Origin: an uncultured Pseudomonadota bacterium
GTDB lineage: Bacteria > Pseudomonadota > Gammaproteobacteria > Burkholderiales > Methylophilaceae
Assembly (NCBI GenBank): GCA_903846555.1
Contig: CAINBI010000034.1
Location: 1 to 34,776 of the forward strand
Direction: 5' to 3'
DNA: 34,776 nucleotides
Part shown: positions 26,918 to 34,776 of the stretch, piece after piece
Position numbering within the stretch: the first letter of the stretch is position 1
Layout: each line of letters begins with the position of its first letter
Notes under the pieces: generated by a model
The model's database searches: none
Seen by the model: the letters and a program-made list of their open reading frames with translations, nothing else
Told to the model about the DNA's origin: nothing
Made by a program: the position numbers and the translations under genes

Positions 26918-27174
26918 AAATTGACCAATTCTAAAAATAGTTTAGTGAGTTGTGTTAATCACATTGTGTTACTTTGCAGTTTAACAAAAAATTTCATAAA
27001 AAAACTGTAATTCAATATCAAAATCCCTTTAAATCTTTGCAATTAAACTGCACTTAGCAGCAAGCTGTATTTTAGGAAGCTTTCTAAAAGTGACAGCAAT
27101 ATAGTAATGCTAGCTATTTAGCATGGATAGTCTAAAAAACCAAGCCATACCCTTAACCTCTGGGCTTTAACTAC
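26918..27174. other. Gene-free region upstream of thiC
   Basis: 257 bp of very AT-rich DNA with several dyads: TGCAGTTTAA / TTAAACTGCA far apart (26975-27052), the P3-like hairpin at 27065-27096, ATGCTA/TAGCAT (27107-27124), and the arm AAAACCAAG (27136-27144) that pairs with CTTGGTTTT overlapping the thiC -35. It presumably contains the promoters of the 48-aa ORF (minus) and thiC (plus). Confidence 0.4.
27065..27096. repeat. Hairpin resembling the riboswitch P3 arm
   Basis: Starts with CTGTATTTTAG and continues to CTTTCTAAAA. Both segments recur in the thiC TPP aptamer 157 bp downstream (27222-27251). The centre (27070-27089) is a 20-bp palindrome with one G-T pair in each orientation. Partial duplication of the aptamer arm is the simplest reading. 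Confidence 0.5.
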
Positions 27175-27203
27175 TTGGTTTTATTGTCGATTTAGCGTAT
27201 ATT
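27175..27203 (+). promoter_or_regulatory. thiC promoter
   Basis: TTGGTT (27175-27180) and TATATT (27198-27203) with an ideal 17-bp spacer. The predicted start near 27210 falls right at the first bases of the TPP aptamer, which supports it. Confidence 0.6.
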
Positions 27204-27210
27204 TCAAACA

Positions 27211-29242
<2,032 letters not shown>

Positions 29243-29259
29243 GTCTTCTAACTTCTCAG

Positions 29260-29291
29260 CCCGTCATTCCAGCGTTAGCTGGTATGACGGG
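29260..29291. repeat. REP-like hairpin after thiC
   Basis: CCCGTCAT-T-CCAGC, loop GTTA, then GCTGG-T-ATGACGGG: a 13-bp stem with one T-T mismatch, 18 nt beyond the thiC stop. The outer arm GTCATTCC resembles the arms inside the 173-bp element at 31964-32136. The octamer TCTTCTAA flanks it on both sides (29244-29251, 29293-29300), perhaps a duplication from insertion or chance. Confidence 0.55.
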
Positions 29292-29386
29292 ATCTTCTAA
29301 TAACACTGGATTGCGGACTCAACCCGCATTGGTGTACGCTACAAATTTAAAAATTCTTGCAAATCAAGCTAAAAAACGTCAAAAAC

Positions 29387-29437
29387 AGATGCCCTGCGAA
29401 GCCCGTCCCTATTGCCTCGCAGGGCATCTTCTTTTTT
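29387..29437 (+). terminator. thiC terminator
   Basis: Perfect 13-bp stem AGATGCCCTGCGA (29387-29399) with TCGCAGGGCATCT (29417-29429), 17-nt loop, then TCTTTTTT. The same stem arms recur after ettA. Confidence 0.8.
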
Positions 29438-29490
29438 GGCTTTAGTGGCTTTTCACCCCAATTTGACCTTCAACCACCCAGTACGCCAAC

Positions 29491-30036
29491 TTAGTAAGTG
29501 CTAGGCTCTTTTAAAATGACGGGTGTAATTTCAAAACTGCCGCCCTCGTGGCCCACCATAATCTGGCCATCTTGAATTGTGCAACTGATATTCATGCCGC
29601 GCGCCGCCATGCTGGCTAACTCTTTGGTTTCAGGTAGATTGATAATAGTCAGGTTATTGGTTTTTAATAAAGCTTTGCTATTGGCTGTCCACCACATATC
29701 GGCGATGCGTCCACCGTACAGCATCACCACTACCTGCTTCGAGCGGCCTGCGGCTTTGCGTATGTCACGTTCCGTAGGCAAGCCTACATCCATCCACAAT
29801 TCGATAGCACCGGTGAGGTCTTTTTGCCACAAATCTGGCTCTTCATCATCGCTTAAGCCTTTGCCAAATATGAGTGCTTCGTTGGCATAAAGCGCAAAGC
29901 CGATTAGCCTCACCATCACGCGCTCATCCGTTTCTGATGGGTGTTTAGCTAACGTTAAATTGTGCGCTTGGTAATAATGACGATCCATATCTGAAACTTG
30001 GAGTTCGATTTTATAAATAGTTGATTTTATAGCCAT
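29491..30036 (-). CDS. yaeQ: YaeQ family protein
   Basis: 181 residues, exactly the length of Escherichia coli YaeQ. The N-terminus MAIKSTIYKIELQVSDMDRHYY, the LTLAKHPSETDERVMVRLIGFALYA block (considered as a family hallmark), EPDLWQKDLTGAIELWMDVGLP and the C-terminal TIQDGQIMV match the family. The fold is related to the PD-(D/E)XK nuclease superfamily; the biological role is unknown. The start is the ATG at 30036; an in-frame ATG 33 nt upstream adds residues that do not match the family. Divergent from ettA. Confidence 0.88.
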   Translation of the reverse strand: MAIKSTIYKIELQVSDMDRHYYQAHNLTLAKHPSETDERVMVRLIGFALYANEALIFGKGLSDDEEPDLWQKDLTGAIELWMDVGLPTERDIRKAAGRSKQVVVMLYGGRIADMWWTANSKALLKTNNLTIINLPETKELASMAARGMNISCTIQDGQIMVGHEGGSFEITPVILKEPSTY

Positions 30037-30181
30037 AATGGTTGCAGCTCTGCTTAATTGTTGCTGCATTATACCTACATTACGTATGGCTTATTGGCGC
30101 GTGTAAATTTGAGCAAATAGCACTCGCGCAGGTACACTGGCTTTCTGTTAAGATTTCACTTTTCAATACGTAAATATCATC

Positions 30182-31846
30182 ATGGCTCAATATGTAATGT
30201 CTATGCTCCGCGTGAGCAAAATTGTTCCCCCTAAAAAAACCATTATTAAGGATATTTCCTTATCTTTTTTCCCGGGTGCAAAAATTGGTTTGCTGGGTTT
30301 GAATGGTTCGGGTAAATCTACCGTGCTGCGCATTATGGCGGGCGTGGATAAAGAGTTTGAGGGCGAAGTGCAGTGGCAGCCTAACCTTTCTATCGGTTAT
30401 TTACCGCAAGAGCCGCAGCTAGACCCTGAAAAAACCGTGCGTGAAGAAGTTGAGTCTGGCATGGGCGAGGTGATGCAAGCACAGGCTAATCTCGAGGCGG
30501 TGTATGCCGCTTATGCCGAGCCAGATGCAGACTTTGACCAATTAGCCGAGCTACAAGCTAAGTATGAAAATATTATTGCCGCCAGCGGTTCTGATTTAAC
30601 TACGCAGCTAGAAATTGCCGCAGATGCGCTACGTTTACCACCTTGGGATGCAAAAATAGGTCCGCTTTCTGGTGGTGAAAAACGTCGTGTGGCCTTGTGT
30701 AAATTATTGCTTTCTAAGCCAGATATGTTGCTTCTAGATGAGCCGACCAACCATTTGGACGCTGAATCTGTGGAGTGGTTAGAGCAGTATTTAGTGCGCT
30801 TTCCGGGTACGGTAGTGGCGGTAACGCATGATAGATACTTTTTAGATAATGCTGCTGAATGGATTTTAGAGTTAGATCGCGGTCATGGTATTCCTTGGAA
30901 AGGCAATTACTCTAGCTGGTTAGAACAAAAACAAGCCCGTTTAGCGCTTGAAGAATCACAAGAGTCATCACGTCGCAAGGCTTTGAGTACAGAGCTGGAG
31001 TGGGTGCGCCAAAACCCGAAAGCACGCCAAGCCAAGAGTAAATCGCGTATTGCCCGCTATGAAGAACTGGCAAGCGCCGAATACCAAAAACGCAATGAAA
31101 CACAGGAAATTTTCATTCCAGCGGGCGAGCGTTTAGGCGACCAAGTGATTGAATTCAATGGCGTGAGCAAAGCCTTTAAAGACCGTTTATTGATTGATAA
31201 TTTGAGCTTCAGCGTGCCAGCAGGGGCGATTGTCGGCATTATCGGCCCGAACGGTGCGGGTAAATCCACGTTGTTTAAAATGATTACTGGCAAAGAACAA
31301 GCAGATAGCGGTGAAGTGAAAATCGGTTCAACCGTGAAAATGGCCTATGTCGACCAAAGCCGCGATGAATTGACTAGCGATAAAACCGTGTTTGAGGAAA
31401 TCTCAGGTGGCTCGGACATTTTAACGGTAGGCCGTTATGAAACGCCTTCACGCGCCTACATCGGCCGTTTTAACTTTAAAGGTGGTGATCAACAAAAAAT
31501 CGTTGGCCAACTTTCAGGCGGCGAACGCGGTCGCTTGCACTTGGCTAAAACCTTGATTTCTGGCGGTAACGTGCTGTTGCTAGATGAACCATCAAATGAC
31601 TTGGATGTAGAAACTTTACGCGCGCTGGAAGATGCCTTGCTGGAGTTTGCAGGCTGTGTACTGGTAATTTCACATGATCGCTGGTTCTTGGATCGTATCG
31701 CCACGCATATTTTAGCGGCTGAGGGTGATTCACAATGGACGTTCTTTAATGGCAATTATCAGGAATATGAAGCTGATAAGCGTAAACGCTTGGGTGAAGA
31801 TGGTGCTAAACCGAAGCGTATTCGTTACAAACCCATTACTCGCTAG
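30182..31846 (+). CDS. ettA: Energy-dependent translational throttle ABC-F protein
   Basis: ABC-F ATPase that binds the ribosomal E site and gates the first elongation cycle according to ATP/ADP; soluble, no membrane domain. 554 residues, matching EttA. ABC1: Walker A GLNGSGKST (39-47), signature LSGGEKRR, Walker B LLLDEPTNHLD. The arm and linker between the domains include the basic WVRQNPKARQAKSKSRIARYEEL segment, diagnostic of EttA. ABC2: GIIGPNGAGKST, QLSGGERGR, LLLDEPSNDLD. The C-terminus ends KPKRIRYKPITR, as in EttA. The gene ends at the hairpin 31863-31905. Divergent from yaeQ with a 145-bp gap; no strong ribosome site is seen. Confidence 0.96.
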   Translation: MAQYVMSMLRVSKIVPPKKTIIKDISLSFFPGAKIGLLGLNGSGKSTVLRIMAGVDKEFEGEVQWQPNLSIGYLPQEPQLDPEKTVREEVESGMGEVMQAQANLEAVYAAYAEPDADFDQLAELQAKYENIIAASGSDLTTQLEIAADALRLPPWDAKIGPLSGGEKRRVALCKLLLSKPDMLLLDEPTNHLDAESVEWLEQYLVRFPGTVVAVTHDRYFLDNAAEWILELDRGHGIPWKGNYSSWLEQKQARLALEESQESSRRKALSTELEWVRQNPKARQAKSKSRIARYEELASAEYQKRNETQEIFIPAGERLGDQVIEFNGVSKAFKDRLLIDNLSFSVPAGAIVGIIGPNGAGKSTLFKMITGKEQADSGEVKIGSTVKMAYVDQSRDELTSDKTVFEEISGGSDILTVGRYETPSRAYIGRFNFKGGDQQKIVGQLSGGERGRLHLAKTLISGGNVLLLDEPSNDLDVETLRALEDALLEFAGCVLVISHDRWFLDRIATHILAAEGDSQWTFFNGNYQEYEADKRKRLGEDGAKPKRIRYKPITR

Positions 31847-31862
31847 CGGAATATTTAAAAAT

Positions 31863-31911
31863 AGATGCCCTGCAAGGCAATACCAGAGCGGCTCGTAGGG
31901 CATCTTATTTC
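31863..31911 (+). terminator. ettA terminator, sister of the thiC terminator
   Basis: AGATGCCCTGC (31863-31873) pairs with G-T-AGGGCATCT (31895-31905) with one G-U, loop of 21 nt, followed by TATTT. The T-tract is short. The arm sequence AGATGCCCTGC is identical to the thiC terminator. Confidence 0.6.
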
Positions 31912-31963
31912 CTAATATTAACGGTTTTATTTGCGTATCATTCTTCCATAATTTCTTTAACTT

Positions 31964-32136
31964 GAGACCTTTGCACGAGCTAACTTTAACCCTAAAACCC
32001 ATCAACATCGTCATTCCCGCGTAGGCGGGAATCCAGTTAAGTTGTTGATTCGCCTAGATTCCCGCCTACGCGGGAATGACGATAATTGGCGATTTTATAT
32101 TAAATTGTGATTAATTTAGCTTCGTGCAAAGGTCTC
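31964..32136. mobile_element. 173-bp MITE-like element
   Basis: Ends are inverted: GAGACCTTTGCACGA at 31964-31978 is repeated in reverse complement at 32122-32136, and similarity continues about ten bases further with one indel. The five bases AACTT flank both ends (31959-31963, 32137-32141), consistent with a target-site duplication. Inside is a perfect 27-bp inverted repeat (32007-32033 / 32057-32083), each arm being a small hairpin built on ATTCCCGC/GCGGGAAT. There is no coding capacity. It lies between the ettA terminator and the redox operon. The termini recall IS5-superfamily ends, but the parent element is not identified. Confidence 0.75.
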
Positions 32137-32141
32137 AACTT

Positions 32142-32456
32142 AAAATCACCTCGTTGGAATTTTCAGTTTTAGCTTGATTTTGCTAATTTATATTTTGATC
32201 GTCAGCCTTGTGGAAAGCGGTTAACAAAGAGGAATGAGCGCTCGCATCACATCACGACCATTAGCCAATTAAGAACAAATGGCTGCAACATCCCCAAAGT
32301 GGATCTTCGAGAGTGAGGGCTCTACTTCGGCAGTCGACCCTTTAAAGCCATAACCACGCAAGTTGGGCGAAAGAAATGGATTTTTTGTCTAAAATAGACT
32401 AAATAACTTTGCTCTAGACTTACAATCACGAACATCCCAACATTGCATTGGGCGAC
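32142..32456. other. Upstream region of the redox operon
   Basis: 315 bp without a supported gene. The part 32200-32340 is less AT-rich than its surroundings and holds a 24-codon frame (ATG 32279) that ends at a TAA near 32352; nothing is recognised. GTCTA/TAGAC around 3 nt (32387-32399) is a possible operator. No clear -35/-10 pair was found. Confidence 0.3.
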
Positions 32457-33737
32457 ATGGTAATATTAACTATGACTTCGCTCTCTTTACTGTTCTGGAT
32501 TGCTTCAGGAATTGTGTTGCAACTAGCGATTTATTTAGGTTTTGTCTTTTGGCGTAAATGGATGGACTATCAAACACTGCCTATCTGTAGGGTGGTTAAA
32601 GTAGGTCAGACTGAATTGAGTAGCGCGGGCGACAATATCGCTACCGCTTGGTCAGGCTTTCGCACATTCAAGGTCAGCCGCAAGGCATTTGAAGATGATA
32701 TCCAATCCGTTTGCTCGTTTTACTTGATTCCAGAAGATGGACAACCTCTACCATCATTTCTGCCAGGGCAGTTTTTGACTTTTCGCCTAGATGTTCCCAC
32801 CAAAACTGGGGGTACTGAACAGATTATTCGCTACTACTCTTTGTCGGATGCGCCCCATCTGGATTGCTACCGTGTGTCAATCAAGCGCGTGAAACAACCC
32901 GTTGGTATTGATGTTCCGCCAGGATGCTCATCCAACTATTTTCACGATCAAATCGCAGTGGGTAGCCTCTTGCAGGTGCGCGCACCTTCTGGACATTTTT
33001 ATATTGATAAAAGTGACGCCCCAGTAGTGTTAATTTGCGGCGGCATTGGCATCACACCTATGCTGAGTATGCTGAATTGGTGTCTAATCAATCAGCCTCA
33101 ACGTGAAATTTGGCTATTCTATGGTGCGCGTAATAGTCAGGAATTAGTGATGAAATCTCATCTCGAAACACTTGCCAGCGCACATACGAACTTTCATTTA
33201 TGGGTTTGCATTAGCAATCCCCTACCAGAAGATACTGTCAGACGTGATTGTCGCCATCAAGGTCGAGTCGATATCAATCTGTTACGGACACAGTTGCCTC
33301 TCAAGCCATATCAATTTTACATTTGCGGCCCAGCTACAATGATGGAAACTATCGTACTAGGACTGGATGATTGGGGCGTGCCTGATGCACACATCCATTT
33401 TGAGGCTTTCGGCCCAGCTACCATCAAACGTCATAACACAACAGTCTCGGTTGCCGCCGCACGGGCAGAGGCGGCTGATACTGGCATCATCGTGAATTTT
33501 GCCCTATCCGAAAAACAGTTGCCATGGCAGCCCTCTGCTAATAACCTCCTAGAATTTGCAGAAGCAAATGGCATTAGCGTCAATTCTGGCTGTCGTGCGG
33601 GTGGCTGTGGCACATGCCAAACAACAATTCGTTCAGGCGAGGTAGCTTACCGCCAGCCACCCGATTTCGACCCCGAGCCTAGCACATGCCTGCTCTGCGT
33701 CTGCACACCTAAGACCAACTTGACACTGGAGGTATAA
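32457..33737 (+). CDS. Membrane-anchored FAD/NAD(P)H oxidoreductase with C-terminal 2Fe-2S ferredoxin domain
   Basis: 426 residues. One N-terminal helix (about 7-27) followed by FWRKWMDY places the rest in the cytoplasm by the positive-inside rule. Then a ferredoxin-reductase unit: the FAD motif RYYSLSDAP, the NAD(P)H motif VLICGGIGITPMLSML and the CGPATMM segment. The C-terminal plant-type ferredoxin has cysteines C379, C384 and C387 and a fourth, most likely C414 in CLLCVC. It resembles the reductase of flavohaemoglobins and phenol-hydroxylase-type reductases but is membrane-bound. The start at ATG 32457 is uncertain (ATG 32472 possible). The next gene's ATG follows its stop directly, so it feeds electrons to the cytochromes downstream. 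The physiological acceptor is unknown. Confidence 0.82.
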   Translation: MVILTMTSLSLLFWIASGIVLQLAIYLGFVFWRKWMDYQTLPICRVVKVGQTELSSAGDNIATAWSGFRTFKVSRKAFEDDIQSVCSFYLIPEDGQPLPSFLPGQFLTFRLDVPTKTGGTEQIIRYYSLSDAPHLDCYRVSIKRVKQPVGIDVPPGCSSNYFHDQIAVGSLLQVRAPSGHFYIDKSDAPVVLICGGIGITPMLSMLNWCLINQPQREIWLFYGARNSQELVMKSHLETLASAHTNFHLWVCISNPLPEDTVRRDCRHQGRVDINLLRTQLPLKPYQFYICGPATMMETIVLGLDDWGVPDAHIHFEAFGPATIKRHNTTVSVAAARAEAADTGIIVNFALSEKQLPWQPSANNLLEFAEANGISVNSGCRAGGCGTCQTTIRSGEVAYRQPPDFDPEPSTCLLCVCTPKTNLTLEV

Positions 33738-34316
33738 ATGACGACTTCGCTCTGGCGCCAACATGTTTTACCCTTCAGCATTATTCTTGGTTTACTTGCT
33801 ACCATCACACTGCTTAGCGACTATTTCCTACATCTTTTGAATCTAGTGTGGGTTGGTCGTTATCTAGGTATTCCAGGAACAATCCTTATTATTGGTTCGC
33901 TGGTTTATTCTCTGCGCAAGCGCAAATACATCTCATTAGGAAACCCAAAATCTCTGCTGACGCTACATGAATTCATGGCCTGGCTTGGCTCATTGTTCGT
34001 ATTAATTCATGCTGGCATACATTTCAATGCTATCCTTCCTTGGTTGGCCACAGTGGCGATGAGTGTCAATGTGGTAAGTGGCATGGTGGGAAAATTCCTG
34101 CTGGATCCCTCGCGCCGCCATTTGCAGGAGCAACGTCAAGACTATCTACAGCGCGGCCTACAGCAGCCAGAGGTGGAGCAAGCAGTATTCTGGGATGCCG
34201 TTGCACTCGACGCCATGACCAAATGGCGAAAAATACATATTCCAATCTTTATCGTTTTTGCTGTCCTAGCGTTAGGCCACATCATCAGCATTTTCCTATT
34301 CTGGGGGTGGGTATGA
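33738..34316 (+). CDS. Small transmembrane cytochrome b-like protein (diheme pattern)
   Basis: 192 residues with about four membrane helices (near 12-32, 46-58, 75-96 or so plus the short 100-118 stretch, and 168-189). Histidines are spaced for two b-hemes: H77 and H91 in one helical hairpin and H167 and H181 in the last helix, each pair 14 residues apart, with H95 as an extra candidate. That spacing is what bis-His cytochrome b561 or ferric-reductase-like proteins use. No family was recognised by name. A polar loop (120-165) rich in Gln/Arg lies between the haem helices. It starts the base after the reductase stop and overlaps the cytochrome c gene by 4 bp, so the three are one unit. Confidence 0.75.
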   Translation: MTTSLWRQHVLPFSIILGLLATITLLSDYFLHLLNLVWVGRYLGIPGTILIIGSLVYSLRKRKYISLGNPKSLLTLHEFMAWLGSLFVLIHAGIHFNAILPWLATVAMSVNVVSGMVGKFLLDPSRRHLQEQRQDYLQRGLQQPEVEQAVFWDAVALDAMTKWRKIHIPIFIVFAVLALGHIISIFLFWGWV

Positions 34317-34690
34317 GCCGGTTTCTCAAATTTGTTCTTGCCGCCAATCTGATCGCAGTTGCAGTTCTGTCTTTCACCTACCCGCAGCTGATGGTTGGAC
34401 CAGGCAAACTAATTCCTGGCCATAAACAATTGAATGCTGATTGCTTTGCCTGCCATACGCCTCTGAGCGGAGCAAGCTCTGAGCGATGCATCAATTGCCA
34501 TAAACCACGCGATATCGGTCGATTAACAACAAAAGGTTTGTTCATCGCAAAACCACTCACTTCAACCCCTTTTCATCAGCAGCTGATCAGCCAGAACTGC
34601 ATGGGCTGCCACAGTGATCATGCTGGCGTAAAAAGTTACTTGATTAGCACTGATATTCAGGCAAGCGCAACCATGCTTCGGTCCGCTTAG
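34313..34690 (+). pseudogene. Multiheme c-type cytochrome, truncated by an insertion sequence
   Basis: The ATG at 34313 overlaps the cytochrome b stop (ATGA). An N-terminal signal anchor (about 3-23) is followed by three CXXCH heme sites at 44-48, 59-63 and 96-100, plus further His that could be sixth ligands. After SDHAGVK (residue 107, about 34633) the frame enters an insertion sequence: the last 18 codons run antisense to a transposase and end at an accidental stop. The native protein was probably longer with more hemes, like class III-type multiheme cytochromes. The truncated product might still be made. A longer upstream open frame from 34040 is only the antisense-free overlap with the cytochrome b gene and is not the start. 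Confidence 0.75.
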
Positions 34691-34776
34691 ATGTAACAGC
34701 GGCGGCGCGCAAAAGACGCGGCAGAATGATCTTCAAATTACTCCTCCGATTAAAGCGATACTGGTACTCGGCGAGA
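34633..34776 (-). mobile_element. Insertion sequence, IS1595-like, left end only
   Basis: From about 34633 the sequence stops matching a cytochrome and encodes a transposase C-terminus on the minus strand. The terminal stretch includes AAGTTACTTGATTA, which I take to be within the terminal inverted repeat. The exact boundary and target duplication cannot be fixed because the other end lies beyond the window. Confidence 0.7.
34644..34776 (-). CDS. IS1595-family transposase, C-terminal fragment (runs off the window)
   Basis: The minus-strand frame entering from the right edge reads LAEYQYRFNRRSNL, then ILPRLLRAAAVT, and ends with LRLPEYQC before a TAA at 34644-34646. The block EYQYRFNRR followed by a LPRLLRAA-type helix is the C-terminus of DDE transposases of the IS1595 group as I remember them. 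Base composition (many GC-rich codons such as CTG, CGC, GCC) differs from the AT-rich genes around it, in line with transfer. Only 43 residues are visible; the catalytic DDE part is outside the window. Confidence 0.75.
   Translation of the reverse strand, partial: LAEYQYRFNRRSNLKIILPRLLRAAAVTSKRTEAWLRLPEYQC

Noticed and set aside
27136-27182. Terminator upstream of thiC
   Set aside because: AAAACCAAG/CTTGGTTTT arms enclose a 29-nt loop and overlap the better promoter call; no gene upstream needs it on the plus strand.
31730-32014. Minus-strand frame across the end of ettA and the MITE
   Set aside because: Antisense shadow that passes through a terminator and a terminal inverted repeat.
34040-34312. 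Upstream extension of the cytochrome c frame
   Set aside because: Lies inside the cytochrome b gene in another frame; the ATG at 34313 starts a proper signal anchor and overlaps the previous stop by 4 bp.

Overview
The window looks like a chromosomal piece of a low-GC betaproteobacterium, most likely a methylotroph of the Methylophilaceae (Methylotenera-like). This is inferred from the sequence style of the proteins (HemL, GltB/GltD, ThiC, NrdJ), the pcm-tolC-waaA neighbourhood and the AT-rich codon use; no search was run. Most of it is housekeeping and cell-envelope metabolism, with accessory features at both edges and between 29.2 and 34.8 kb.

Layout. At 0.1-0.5 kb lies a gene remnant resembling the C-terminus of a restriction/helicase-type protein. 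From 0.6 to 9.5 kb on the plus strand are hemL, gltB, gltD and hemE (tetrapyrrole synthesis and GOGAT ammonium assimilation), with a strong hairpin terminator sitting in the hemE leader. From 9.5 to 13.4 kb on the minus strand are an APC amino-acid permease and a class II (B12-dependent) ribonucleotide reductase catalytic chain with an NrdR box upstream. waaA (Kdo transferase) follows on the plus strand. From 15.0 to 24.1 kb a long minus-strand block runs quinone reductase-like flavoprotein > TetR > lipoprotein adaptor > RND pump > pcm > tolC > isochorismatase-like hydrolase > conserved unknown. The first gene of the block is preceded by a tandem-palindrome operator candidate. Then come an EamA-type half-transporter, the lipid A phosphoethanolamine transferase eptA with two small ORFs around it, and thiC under a TPP riboswitch whose switching arms can be read directly. 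yaeQ and ettA follow.

The right end is the most accessory part. It holds a 173-bp MITE-like element with terminal inverted repeats, a perfect nested 27-bp inverted repeat and 5-bp flanking duplications. It is followed by a tightly packed three-gene redox operon: membrane-anchored flavin/2Fe-2S reductase, small diheme-type cytochrome b, multiheme cytochrome c. The cytochrome c gene is cut by an insertion sequence whose transposase C-terminus (IS1595-like) runs off the window on the minus strand.

How the parts fit. gltBD supplies glutamate, hemL and hemE make haem precursors, and thiC makes thiamine pyrimidine. The RND adaptor, pump and TolC form a plausible complete efflux system under local TetR control. 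waaA and eptA both act on lipid A. The terminal redox operon looks like a cytoplasm-to-periplasm electron conduit that has lost its distal end.
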